Shown piece by piece: positions 40,891-51,063 of a stretch of 64,000 bases of DNA. This stretch comes from Candidatus Azobacteroides pseudotrichonymphae genomovar. CFP2. GTDB taxonomy: Bacteria > Bacteroidota > Bacteroidia > Bacteroidales > Azobacteroidaceae. Positions within the stretch are counted from its first letter, which is position 1; every line of letters begins with the position of its first letter. The stretch lies in the NCBI RefSeq assembly GCF_000010645.1, contig NC_011565.1, positions 634,001 to 698,000 of the forward strand, written 5' to 3'. The notes under the pieces are model-generated. The model searched no databases and was not told the origin of the DNA. It saw only the letters and a program-made list of their open reading frames with translations. The translations under genes and the position numbers were made by a program.

Positions 40891-42429
40891 ATGGTATTTA
40901 TGTCACAAAAAATGTTCGTTTTTTTATTGTTCGTAACTATTCTTTTTTCTAGTCTAAAATTTGAGCAAGTTTTTTGTGCAAAATCTGTTTTATTTGCACA
41001 AAGTGAAGATTATTTTCAACATACCGTTAGGCAAGGAGAAACGGTCTATTCACTTTCTAAGATGTATGGTATTCCTTTAGAGGATATTTATCATTTAAAT
41101 CCTAAAAGTGAAATAGGGATTAAAGTAGGAACTCAATTAAAAATTCCGTCGAAGTCTGATTTATTTTTTTATCATATTATTCAATCCAAAGAGACTTTGT
41201 ATTCGGTCTCACAAAAATATCGGGTGAAAGAGGAGGACATTTTGGAAGTCAATCCAAAATTATCTATTGAAACATTTACCACTGGTAAGACCATCTGTAT
41301 TCCAGTTAGTAAGAGAGATACTTGTATCAATGAGTCACAAGGAGTCCATATGGTTAAAGTGGCTTTGTTATTGCCTTTTGGATTGAAGGATAGAACATAT
41401 AAAAATATTAGGGGTAGGCATATGTTGGAGTATTACGAAGGTTTGTTAGTTGCTTTAAGGGATATTAAAGCAAATGGCATTTCGGTTAGTTTACAAGTTT
41501 TTGATATTGGTTCGGAAATAAGTTCGCTGCAAAGTATATTTAATAATCCTTGTATACAAAGCGTAAATTTAATTATTGGGGGGGTGACCGGAAAACAAAT
41601 CAAACTGATTTCTGATTTTAGTGATAAATATAATATTCCATATGTTATACCTTTTACTTCCAAGTGTGATGAACCATTGTTTCATTCTAATACTTATCAA
41701 ATTAACACGCCTCAACCGTATCTATATTCCAGAGTTTCTGCTGCCTTTTGTTCTAAATACAAAGACGCTAATATTATCTTTTATAGTCCAAACTTTTCGG
41801 GTAATAAGATGGATTTTGTAGACATTGTTCAAAAAGATCTAAAATTGAGGGAAATAGCTTACAAAGTTATTGGAGATTCAAATCCAGCTTATTCTGATGT
41901 AATAAAAGTATTAGATGGTAATAAGAATAATGTATTTGTTCTTTCTGATGATGGGCAAGATATTTTGGCAAAATTGATTTGTTTATTGAAAATAAAGAAA
42001 GAAAGTAGGACCTACTTTTCCATTTCTTTGTTTGGATATCCTGCTTGGCAAGTTTATGGCATGAAACAAACCAGTGATTTTTTTCGTTTCAATGTTGTTT
42101 TTTATAGTATTTTCTATGCTGATTTTACTTCTCAAAAAGTCAAATCCTTTTGCAATAGTTATCGATATTGGTATTCTAAAAATTTGATTAATAGTTATCC
42201 TAGGTATGGAATGCTGGGTTACGATATGGGAATGTTTTTTATACAGTTACTTAACAAGTATGGTATTTCATTGGCTGAGAATATTAATAAATCGGATTAT
42301 TTGGGTATTCAGACTAGTTTTTATTTTGAAAGATTGAATAATTATAGTGGATTTATTAATACTAACCTTTATTGGGTAGAATTTAATAAGGACTTTACTA
42401 TTAGTTCCCATCGTATTTTAGTCAAGTAA
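40891..42429 (+). CDS. Secreted LysM / periplasmic-binding-like protein
   Basis: 512 residues. A signal peptide (hydrophobic MFVFLLFVTILFSSL near the start) is followed by two LysM repeats, about 40-87 (HTVRQGETVYSLSKMYGI) and 92-138 (HIIQSKETLYSVSQKY). The rest resembles the type 1 periplasmic-binding fold (VALLLPFGLKDRT...YYEGLLVALRDIK). LysM binds peptidoglycan, so the protein is probably tethered in the periplasm. The architecture is common in Bacteroidales; ligand unknown. The start may be ATG 40891 or 40903. It lies 272 bp upstream of murD. Confidence 0.82.
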   Translation: MVFMSQKMFVFLLFVTILFSSLKFEQVFCAKSVLFAQSEDYFQHTVRQGETVYSLSKMYGIPLEDIYHLNPKSEIGIKVGTQLKIPSKSDLFFYHIIQSKETLYSVSQKYRVKEEDILEVNPKLSIETFTTGKTICIPVSKRDTCINESQGVHMVKVALLLPFGLKDRTYKNIRGRHMLEYYEGLLVALRDIKANGISVSLQVFDIGSEISSLQSIFNNPCIQSVNLIIGGVTGKQIKLISDFSDKYNIPYVIPFTSKCDEPLFHSNTYQINTPQPYLYSRVSAAFCSKYKDANIIFYSPNFSGNKMDFVDIVQKDLKLREIAYKVIGDSNPAYSDVIKVLDGNKNNVFVLSDDGQDILAKLICLLKIKKESRTYFSISLFGYPAWQVYGMKQTSDFFRFNVVFYSIFYADFTSQKVKSFCNSYRYWYSKNLINSYPRYGMLGYDMGMFFIQLLNKYGISLAENINKSDYLGIQTSFYFERLNNYSGFINTNLYWVEFNKDFTISSHRILVK

Positions 42430-42701
42430 TAAAAATTGAATAGTCAATTAATAGAGATAAAAGTAGAGAATGAAAGAAGACGGAAGTAAAATTGATGGCA
42501 TATATTAATGGCATATTAGGTAATAATATTTTTAAAAATAGTGGATGTATTTGATATTTTAGGTGGGTGAAAAAAGTACTTATGCAAAAGTTGAGTAGAG
42601 TTTTAGTTATATAAGTTGCAGTGAAATTTTATTTAAGGAATAAATGTGTGTAATGTAGGATTGATGAATGTTATATTGCGAATACTTGTTTTTTTTGATA
42701 G

Positions 42702-44060
42702 ATGAATGATTTTAATAAAAAAAATGTTTCTCGTATAGTTATACTTGGAGCAGGAGAAAGTGGTGTAGGAGCAGCAGTATTGGCAAAGAAACAAGGGTTC
42801 GATACGTTCGTTTCTGATATATCCGAAATAAAAAAGTCACATAAAGATATTTTAGGAAAGTATGGGATTCTTTATGAAGAAAAGCGACACAGTGAGGAGC
42901 AAATTCTAAATGCTGATAGAATTATTAAAAGTCCGGGTATTTCCAATAAAATTTCTATTATAGAAAAAATGAAAGAAAGAAATATTCCAATTATTTCTGA
43001 AATAGAGTTTGCCGGGTATTATACAAAAGCGAAAACTATTTGTATTACTGGAAGCAATGGTAAAACTACAACAGCTACACTTATCTATTATATTTTAAAA
43101 TATGCTGGATTTGATGTTGCTCTTGTAGGGAATGTAGGGAAAAGCCTAGCTATGCAGGTAGCGGAAAAAGACTGTAATTATTATGTAATCGAGCTAAGTA
43201 GTTTTCAGTTGGATGGTATGTATCATTTCAAAGCAGATATAGCTGTCTTACTAAATATCACTTCTGACCATTTAGATTGTTATGAGTATGAAATACAAAA
43301 TTACATAAATTCAAAAATGCGTATCATTCAAAATCAAACAAAGAATGATATTTTTATTTATTGGAGTGATGATCTGGTAATTGCTCGAGAGATTCAGAAA
43401 ATGAAACCTACAGTTACTTTTTATCCTTTTTCTGAACAAAAACAAGTAGGAGTAAAAGCTTATACGGAAAATGGAAATATAAAAGTAGAAACCGCCAATG
43501 GTATGTTTTCTATGCCTCAAAAATATTTGGTTTTGAGAGGGAAACATAATTTGTATAATTCTCTTGCTGCTACTGCGGTGGCTAAATTGTTGGGTGTAAA
43601 GGATGAAATGCTCGAGCATTCGTTTTTGAATTTCAAAGCAATAGAACATCGTATGGAAAAAGTTGCTCATATAAAGGGTGTAGATTATATTAATGATTCC
43701 AAAGCTACTAATGTTAATTCTTGTTTTTATGTTTTGCAGAGTATGAGAACGCCGATCATTTTAATTCTTGGTGGAGTGGATAAGGGAAATGATTATTCGG
43801 AAATAGAAGGATTAGTTAGGGAGAAGTGTAGGGCTTTGATTTTTTTGGGTGTTGATAATTCTAAACTTCATGATTTTTTTGATGGAAAAGTAAATGTCAT
43901 ATATGATGTTGATTCTATGAAAAAAGCCATTCAATATGCATATAAAATAGCTCAAGAGGGGGATACTGTATTACTTTCTCCTTGTTGTTCAAGTTTTGAT
44001 TTATTTCAAAACTATGAGGATAGAGGGAAGCAGTTTAAGAAATATGTCTGTAATCTTTAG
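42702..44060 (+). CDS. murD: UDP-N-acetylmuramoylalanine-D-glutamate ligase
   Basis: 452 residues of the Mur ligase family. N-terminal Rossmann loop is LGAGESGVGAA, ATP loop ITGSNGKTTTATL, and the central LNITSDHLDCY plus HRMEKVAHIKGVDYINDSKATN are characteristic. It adds D-Glu to UDP-MurNAc-L-Ala. It precedes ftsW by 18 bp, the usual dcw-cluster order, but murG and later dcw genes do not follow. Confidence 0.96.
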   Translation: MNDFNKKNVSRIVILGAGESGVGAAVLAKKQGFDTFVSDISEIKKSHKDILGKYGILYEEKRHSEEQILNADRIIKSPGISNKISIIEKMKERNIPIISEIEFAGYYTKAKTICITGSNGKTTTATLIYYILKYAGFDVALVGNVGKSLAMQVAEKDCNYYVIELSSFQLDGMYHFKADIAVLLNITSDHLDCYEYEIQNYINSKMRIIQNQTKNDIFIYWSDDLVIAREIQKMKPTVTFYPFSEQKQVGVKAYTENGNIKVETANGMFSMPQKYLVLRGKHNLYNSLAATAVAKLLGVKDEMLEHSFLNFKAIEHRMEKVAHIKGVDYINDSKATNVNSCFYVLQSMRTPIILILGGVDKGNDYSEIEGLVREKCRALIFLGVDNSKLHDFFDGKVNVIYDVDSMKKAIQYAYKIAQEGDTVLLSPCCSSFDLFQNYEDRGKQFKKYVCNL

Positions 44061-44078
44061 TAATTTGAATTTACTATT

Positions 44079-45260
44079 GTGGATTTTATCAATAAAATAT
44101 GTAGAGGTGACCGAGTAATATGGATGGTATTTCTGTTTTTATGTATTATTTCTATTGTGGAAGTATACAGTGCTTCGAGTACTTTGACTTTTCATACCGA
44201 TTATTGGCAACCTATTTCTCGACATATTATGTTTCTACTGATGGGTTGGGGATTGGTGTTGATAACACATTCTATTCCGCCTAGATATTTTAGTTTATTA
44301 GGTTTTTTTTTACCGATTATTTTTTTGTTGTTGCTTGCTGCTCGATTTTTAGGTAATTCTATCAACAATTCATATCGTTGGATTGATGTAGTGGGTATTT
44401 CTTTTCAACCTTCCGAAATGGCCAAATTGAGTTTAATAGTATTCACTTCTTTTTTGCTTAGTAAAAAAAACTCCGATAATGAAAAAAAAATTTTTTATTG
44501 GATATTGATAGTTATGGGGGGAGTTTGTGCTGTTATTTTTTTAGATAACGGTTCCACAGCAATTATGTTGGCTGGAATAATCTATTTGATGATGTTTATA
44601 GGGCAAATTTCTGTTAGGCGTATGTTGATATTGAGTAGTGAAATTGTTTTTTTGGGAGCTGTTTTTTATTATACCATTAAATATGTCCCCTATAATTATT
44701 TAGATGGAATTTTCCCTCGTATCAAGACATGGGAAGCTCGTTTTATAGATTTTAAAGTAAGCATTGACTTAAGTAATTCCAATTTTGCAATAACTGACGA
44801 TAATTATCAGATAGCTCATGCTAATATTGCCGTTTCTAATGGGCAAATTTTGGGAAAGGGATTGGGTAACAGTAGCGAAAGAGATTTTCTTCCTCAAGCT
44901 TATTCTGATTTTATTTATGCAATTATTATTGAGGAAACTGGATTAATAGGAGGGTTGGTAGTTCTTTTGCTCTATATAGTTCTCTTTATAAGAGTTGGTG
45001 TAATAGCCAAATGTTCTAAAAAACTTTTTTCTATGTTTATGGTTATGGGAATTGCTTTGGCTTTGGTTATCCAAGCATTGGCTAATATGGCAGTGGCTGT
45101 TAATCTTATACCTGTTACTGGACAAACATTGCCGTTGATTAGCCGTGGTGGAACTTCCACTCTTATTAATTGTATTTGTTTTGGAATAATATTGAGTGTA
45201 AGTCGTTATGAAACCATTCAAGGTAATGAACAAGAAGAAAAAATAATAATTCATATATAA
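44079..45260 (+). CDS. ftsW: FtsW, septal peptidoglycan glycosyltransferase (SEDS)
   Basis: 393 residues with about ten membrane helices. The start is GTG 44079. SEDS hallmarks: the early VEVYSASSTL, FQPSEMAKL, the conserved IAHANIAVSNG region and PVTGQTLPLISRGGTS near the C-terminus. FtsW polymerises septal glycan with its PBP partner. It is last in this dcw fragment. Confidence 0.94.
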   Translation: MDFINKICRGDRVIWMVFLFLCIISIVEVYSASSTLTFHTDYWQPISRHIMFLLMGWGLVLITHSIPPRYFSLLGFFLPIIFLLLLAARFLGNSINNSYRWIDVVGISFQPSEMAKLSLIVFTSFLLSKKNSDNEKKIFYWILIVMGGVCAVIFLDNGSTAIMLAGIIYLMMFIGQISVRRMLILSSEIVFLGAVFYYTIKYVPYNYLDGIFPRIKTWEARFIDFKVSIDLSNSNFAITDDNYQIAHANIAVSNGQILGKGLGNSSERDFLPQAYSDFIYAIIIEETGLIGGLVVLLLYIVLFIRVGVIAKCSKKLFSMFMVMGIALALVIQALANMAVAVNLIPVTGQTLPLISRGGTSTLINCICFGIILSVSRYETIQGNEQEEKIIIHI

Positions 45261-46296
45261 AAAATCGATCTCTTCATCTTTTTTAAATTTTTATAAATTA
45301 AATTAGTTTTTACTATAATTAAAGAATCTTGGATGAATATTATAGTATGTGGGAGAACATATCAAGCGAGCATGAGAAGAATAGAAATTTTAAACCTGAT
45401 ATGAATGAGATGAGTCCGTTATTTGGAAATTTCTAATCAAATCATCTCAAGGTGATAGAAAAGTTGATTCAGAACATGAATGGACATAGGAAATTCGTAT
45501 TTGAGCAAGATGTACACCCATTCTGAACAATATGCCTCACGTAGAAGATGTTATAGTAGGAATCGTTTGATTTGGGAAGATGGGAGCAAAAAAGGTATTG
45601 AGACAGGGATAAATCCAATATTTGGATTGATTTAAGGTGAGTTACTAGAGTAAAAAACAAGCTAAAATAGAATACTTTATGAAAGAGAAGAGTTTTTATT
45701 TGTGTTATTTGCCAGTACTTATGTTTAATCATTACAAGGGGATTCGGGCCAATTAAAATTGGCAACAGGTACAATTAAATGAATAAATGTTATTTTACTG
45801 CAGGTATATTTAAGTGCTGGTTGTTTGTTTTGTAAGTAGTAATTACTTGAGATTGAAAAATTTGATTAGGGTTGATATAAATATTGACCTTATGACTTAT
45901 GAAGTGGGAATAATAGAGGATATATCAAGCTGGTGAATTATATAATAATACGGTTAAAAACTTTGAAATAGGTAATGGAAAAGGCAAACTTTGCTCTTCG
46001 GGAGTTTCACCGTAATGTTATAGTAGAGGTGTAATGTATACTTTTGTAGTTACGCAACTGATATGATTACTATATGATTACTATCATGATTGCAATTATT
46101 GTGAGTTTTTATTATGTTTGCACGCGTTTGAGTATCTCTCTATATGAGAGGCTACGTTATTTTTCGTTGGATTTTTATAGATGTGAATAGCAATTAAATT
46201 TAATCTATCTTAATTTTTCTAGTATGATGAAATTGTTTTTTGGTTTAGTGTGACTTTTTCTTTAAATTGAAGCTGGGGATTTAATTAGAAATATAA
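45261..46296. other. Gene-free kilobase after ftsW
   Basis: Free-living relatives have murG here. I looked for its opening (I/V-SGGGTGGHI) and did not find it; all frames are short. A tandem duplication TATGATTACTA occurs at about 46062-46083. Confidence 0.5.
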
Positions 46297-46569
46297 ATGG
46301 AAGTATTATTAGCGAGAATAGTATTATTAATATTGTATTTAGGGATGAGTATCGTCTTGGGGACTGTATTATTTAGATATTTTAATAGTAAATGGGTTTC
46401 ATTTTTAGAGAGGGATCCTCAATATGCCTTTGTATTCAAGATTGTAAAACAATGGGCCATTGTAATATTCGTGGTATTGATGATAGGAGTATTTATATGG
46501 AGTACGGCCTATTTTTTGTTTTTCTTCAAGAGGTTTCTTCATATTTTCAATAAATTTTGTCTGGAGTAG
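46297..46569 (+). CDS. Small membrane protein (90 aa), unknown
   Basis: Two strong hydrophobic segments (about 5-28 and 50-78) flank a polar loop with FNSKWVSFLERDPQ. It starts at ATG 46297 and is followed 100 bp later by the 54-bp palindrome, which could be its terminator. No family recognised. A clean frame with plausible membrane topology in a decayed region makes it more likely real than chance. Confidence 0.5.
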   Translation: MEVLLARIVLLILYLGMSIVLGTVLFRYFNSKWVSFLERDPQYAFVFKIVKQWAIVIFVVLMIGVFIWSTAYFLFFFKRFLHIFNKFCLE

Positions 46570-47394
46570 TAATGATTGTCTAAATTACTTAGACTGATTG
46601 AATTTTTATTTATTGCTTGTGTTTTTGATAGTTGTTATTTGCAATAACAAACAGGCGTATGAATTTCTTTATATCATAAATTAATCGTTACTGATATATC
46701 AGTAACGATTAATTTATGATATATGAAGGATATTGAAGAATAGAACGTGGAAAAATAATTAATTGTGTTTTGCAATTAAAATCAATTGGGTCACAAACTA
46801 CAAAAAAAATCGGGATTTTATAGTTGTCAAAAGATACTTAGATATATTTGGTGAGATTTATATGTACAAAATTTGCCACGTTTTTTAGTTAATAAAAAAA
46901 TTGTGTAAGCATGGTTTTATGAACATAATTGCCAAATTCACTTAACATTAGCGATTATTTTTATTTGATTTATTTTTTACATTTACGACAACAAAAGCAA
47001 ATAATATTCTTAAAGTTTTGGGAAATACTTGTGATTATTGAAAAAAGAAGATGTACAATTTTTAGGGAAGCTATGATTCCCTGTTACTGATAAAAGTACA
47101 TTTTATTCTGCAATGAATCAAAATTAAGCTAATAGTACGTGAAAAAGATAATCTAAACTATAAATTAGGTTGTACTATGTTTTAATGGGAATACCTTAAT
47201 TTTTCTAATGAAGTAGAATGTAGTAGTTGAGTTCGTTTGGAGAATTAAAACAGGACTTAGGGAAAAAAGGAGATAGGGATTGATTATTATTTTCTGATGA
47301 AATGCAAATTGGAGAGGTCTCTGACTTTTACAGAGTTTGAAGAATAACCTTTATAAAAAATAAAATTGAATATTTTGATCAAAAATTACTAGCA
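46570..47394. other. Gene-free stretch carrying two hairpins
   Basis: About 825 bp without a credible gene. It holds an 8-bp stem-loop (TTGTTATT-TGC-AATAACAA, 46632-46650) and the large palindrome at 46670-46723. Confidence 0.5.
46670..46723. repeat. Perfect 54-bp palindrome
   Basis: Left arm 46670-46696 and right arm 46697-46723 are exact reverse complements, 27 bp each with no spacer. The centre reads GTTACTGATATATCAGTAAC. It can form a cruciform or, in RNA, a very long hairpin. As a terminator it would work in both directions. Confidence 0.95.
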
Positions 47395-47754
47395 GTGAAA
47401 ACAAATTCATCAGTGTATCTGATTTACATCGGATATTATGTTGATACGTTAATACAAAGAATCGTAATAAAAGACCATTTTATTCATCTATATAAGGATT
47501 ATGATAGTTATAAGGATTATGATAGTTTTACTCTTGCTTTTTTTTCTAAAAATCAAGAAATAGATATTGAAATATTGGAAAATAAACTCAATGACGTAAA
47601 TTGGAATGAATTAGGGTTTGTTTGCAATTCTCGTTTTCCGTTTTCTCAGAAAAATGTTGGGAAGTTCTTTGTTGCTTTGAAACTTTGTTCAATATACGTT
47701 ACAGCAATCTTTGTTTCGTGCGATAAAGTGTATGAAATATATGACAATAAATAA
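47395..47754 (+). CDS. Unknown 119-aa protein upstream of rpsA, with an in-frame repeat
   Basis: The frame opens at GTG 47395 and ends 32 bp before rpsA. The mix of charged and aromatic residues looks like a small soluble domain; DIEILENKLNDVNWNELGF is the most ordered part. An exact 18-bp duplication (47491-47526) encodes YKDYDS twice, in frame. No family recognised. It may be a real small gene or the end of a decayed one. Confidence 0.45.
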   Translation: MKTNSSVYLIYIGYYVDTLIQRIVIKDHFIHLYKDYDSYKDYDSFTLAFFSKNQEIDIEILENKLNDVNWNELGFVCNSRFPFSQKNVGKFFVALKLCSIYVTAIFVSCDKVYEIYDNK

Positions 47755-47786
47755 AATTCGACTTAAAATTATTTTATCAAACAAAA

Positions 47787-49625
47787 ATGAGTGAAGAATT
47801 GAATAAAAAGCAATTGGCAGAAAAAATTGGTGGGGAAAATCTGGAAATAGCAAAGACAGATGACCTTAATAAAAATTTTGACTGGGATATTTGTGGAAAC
47901 GAAGAAATTTATGATGGAATAAGTAGAGATCAATTAGTAGCAACTTATAGTCAAACGATCGGGAAAGTTAAAAACAATGAGGTAGTTGTGGGTAAAGTGA
48001 CAGCTATTACTAAAAAAGAAGTGTTTATTGATATTGGTTACAAATCTGATGGTGTGGTTTCAGCATCGGAATTTCGTTATTGTCCTGATTTGAAAGTGGG
48101 GGATGAGGTAGAGGTGTATATTGAAAATCAGGAAGATAAAAATGGTCAATTACTTATTTCTCATAAAAGGGCTCTTTATATTCGTTCATGGGACAAAGTG
48201 AATGAAGTATTTGAAAATAGTGAAGTTATTAATGGTTATGTCAAATGTCGTACTAAAGGAGGTATGATTGTTGATATTTTTGGAATAGAATCATTTTTAC
48301 CTGGCTCTCAAATTGATGTTAAACCTATACGTGATTATGATGTGTTTGTAAATAAAACTATGGAATTCAAGATTGTTAAAATCAATCAGGAATCCAAGAA
48401 TATAGTTGTTTCTCACAAAGTTCTTATTGAGGCTGAGATAGAGCAACAAAAAAAGGATATTATTTCAAAACTTGAGAAAGGTCAAATTCTAGAGGGTACG
48501 GTTAAAAATATTACCAATTATGGGGTATTTATTGATTTGGGTGGTGTAGACGGTTTGATACATATTACCGATTTAAGTTGGGGGCGTGTGTCGCACCCGG
48601 AAGAGATAGTTCAATTAGATGAAAAAAAAAATGTAGTTATTCTTGATTTTGATAATGAAAAGAAAAGAATTGCTCTTGGATTGAAACAATTGACACCTCA
48701 TCCTTGGAATAATATAGATGAAAATTTAAAGGTAGGTGATGTTGTAAAGGGGAGAGTGGTTGTTGTTGCTGATTATGGAGCATTTGTTGAAATAGCTCCA
48801 GGTATTGAAGGGCTTGTTCATGTTTCGGAAATGACTTGGACGCAACATTTGAAGAGTGCTCAAGAATTTGTGAAAGTTGGAGATGAAATAGAAGCTGTTG
48901 TCTTGAGTTTGGAACGCGAAGAGAGGAAAATGTCGTTGGGTATTAAGCAATTGAAAAATGATCCATGGGAAAATATTAATGATAAATACGCAGTTGGTAG
49001 CAGACACACTGCTAAAGTACGCAATTTTACTAGTTTCGGTGTATTTGTTGAAATCGAAAAAGGTATTGAAGGATTAATTCATATTTCTGACCTTTCATGG
49101 ACTAGAAAGATCAAACATCCAAATGAGGTAACTTCTATTGGTAGCGATATTGATGTGCAAGTGTTAGAAATTGATAAAGATAATCGTCGCTTGAGTTTGG
49201 GGCACAAGCAGATAGAAGAAAATCCATGGGATGTGTTTGAAACAGTTTTTACAGTTGGATCGATACATGGAGGAACTATTATTGAGTTACTTGATAAAGG
49301 CGCTGTTGTTTCTTTACCTTACGGGGTGGAAGGATTTGCTACTCCAAAACATTTAGTAAAGGAAGATGGTTCTCAAGCATTACTGGATGAAAAGTTGAAT
49401 TTCAAAATTATAGAATTCAATAAGGATGCAAAACGAATAATTCTTTCTCATAGTCGTATTTACGAAGATGAACAACGTAGAGAGAAAGCAACAACTAATG
49501 TAGACAAAGAAAATGATAAGGGAGGAGACGCAGTCTCTTCTCGAGAGTCATTAGAGAAACCTGTATTAGGTAATATTTCCGAATTGGTAGAGTTGAAAGA
49601 AAGAATGAAAGAGGGTAAAAAATGA
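47787..49625 (+). CDS. rpsA: 30S ribosomal protein S1
   Basis: 612 residues with six S1 RNA-binding repeats starting near residue 60. Clear repeat cores include GTVKNITNYGVFIDLGGVDG, GRVVVVADYGAFVEIAPGIE and KVRNFTSFGVFVEIEKGIEG. The first two repeats, which bind the ribosome, are the most divergent, as is normal. The acidic N-terminus and lysine-rich C-terminus match Bacteroidetes S1. S1 is central to start selection in this phylum, where Shine-Dalgarno sequences are weak. Confidence 0.96.
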   Translation: MSEELNKKQLAEKIGGENLEIAKTDDLNKNFDWDICGNEEIYDGISRDQLVATYSQTIGKVKNNEVVVGKVTAITKKEVFIDIGYKSDGVVSASEFRYCPDLKVGDEVEVYIENQEDKNGQLLISHKRALYIRSWDKVNEVFENSEVINGYVKCRTKGGMIVDIFGIESFLPGSQIDVKPIRDYDVFVNKTMEFKIVKINQESKNIVVSHKVLIEAEIEQQKKDIISKLEKGQILEGTVKNITNYGVFIDLGGVDGLIHITDLSWGRVSHPEEIVQLDEKKNVVILDFDNEKKRIALGLKQLTPHPWNNIDENLKVGDVVKGRVVVVADYGAFVEIAPGIEGLVHVSEMTWTQHLKSAQEFVKVGDEIEAVVLSLEREERKMSLGIKQLKNDPWENINDKYAVGSRHTAKVRNFTSFGVFVEIEKGIEGLIHISDLSWTRKIKHPNEVTSIGSDIDVQVLEIDKDNRRLSLGHKQIEENPWDVFETVFTVGSIHGGTIIELLDKGAVVSLPYGVEGFATPKHLVKEDGSQALLDEKLNFKIIEFNKDAKRIILSHSRIYEDEQRREKATTNVDKENDKGGDAVSSRESLEKPVLGNISELVELKERMKEGKK

Positions 49626-51063
49626 ATCCTTTCTAACAAATAAGAGATATTCCAATCGAAATGTTTCTTATATCGACATTAATCTTTTGAAAAGTTTCGA
49701 ATTAAATTAAACTATTGTTCTTTATAAGTATTAATGGGGATTTTTATGTGATGGATATAGTTTTTTTGGCAAAAACTTCGACTTTTTCGACTGAGATGTG
49801 ATTAATTTACATTAGAAGAAGGATCTTTTTTAAGGCTAAGGGACTTTTGCTAACTCCGTTTTGATTGGTGAAATTATTAGAATTCCAAATAAAAGTGTAA
49901 AGAGCTTTATTAGAAGGTATGCAAGAGTTATTGGAAAGTAAGATTACAAAGACTTCCGAAGTCTTTTGGGAGTAACTATTTGGAATTCTATTGAAAATAG
50001 GTAATTGCTTTACTTAGTTTCTCTCTAGGAGAATGATTATTTTTTTATTTTACGTTTGTAAATAGTTTTAAACTGTTCTAAAAAAGAAGAAGAATTAATT
50101 ACTTGTCTTAAGGAAAGAACATTAAATAGACATTTAATTTCTCATAGACTATATCAACAAGAGGTATTTATAGGTCAACTATTATTCGATGTAGGAGGTG
50201 GATTTCTCCGAAATAAGGAGAATATGAGTTTATTAAAATGTTTATGGTGTTGGTTGGAGTATTACTCTTCTACTCAATATTCTAGATCTTTTATTTGAAA
50301 CTGAAGAATAGAAGTACCGAACAATTGGGTTGATGAAGTTTTATAATGCGGAATAAATAAAGGGGGATTAATACTGCTTTTTCTACAATGAGACAGATTG
50401 GACATGGAAAATGCTTTCAAAAAAACATATGAATTTTGTTTCTGTTTGTACAGATGGAAATTGTGTAAAAACATTGCTCAATTTTTTAATCAAAAAATAT
50501 ATGTTGTTAGATAACGTTTTCTATAGAAGCAAAGCAATTTGCTGTAGATTCTTCTTAAGTTAAGATAAGATTGGGAACAAACTTTGTTTCGTTCGAAAAT
50601 AACCAATTAAAGGGCAGAATTCAATTTCCTATTTTTTACTAATATATCAGTAAAAAGTGTGGAGGCATTTGATATTTCCAAATTGGATATTATTTATATT
50701 GGGAATAATTGTATTCAGATAAAGTACAACCTGTTTAATTACAGTTTTTGATTTGACAATACATTTTGAAACGACCTTTATATTAACTATTAGGGAAGGA
50801 TAGCTTTTTTCTGCTGATGAACTAACATTGGAAGTTTCTACTTCTGCAAGTTTGATACTGTATCGAATAACGAATAAATTTTATGGTATTAAGGGTATGA
50901 TCAATTTTCAATGAAAATTTATTGATTGTATAAATTTTTTGTTCTACATCTCAGGTATTTGCATTCTAAATGTTAGAGAGAAAGTAAAAATCAATATAGG
51001 ATTAATTTAAGGTATCTGAATTCAAAAAAAATATTTTGTAAACGTATTAAAAATTGGCATGAA
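49626..51063. other. Decayed region between rpsA and lpxC/fabZ
   Basis: 1.4 kb with no intact gene. The plus strand keeps short protein-like stretches, for example LLEGMQELLESKITKTSEVF (about 49906-49965) and EVFIGQLLFDVGGGF (about 50162-50206). This suggests one or more dead genes that I could not identify. I looked for lpxD and ribonuclease Z, plausible neighbours, and found no recognisable motif of either. Confidence 0.45.

Noticed and set aside
45261-46296. Possible murG remnant after ftsW
   Set aside because: I looked for its glycine-rich opening and UDP-binding motifs and found neither.
50163-50250. Exopolyphosphatase-like fragment (LLFDVGGGF)
   Set aside because: A DVGGG string alone is too short; flanking sequence could not be aligned to Ppx/GppA by eye.
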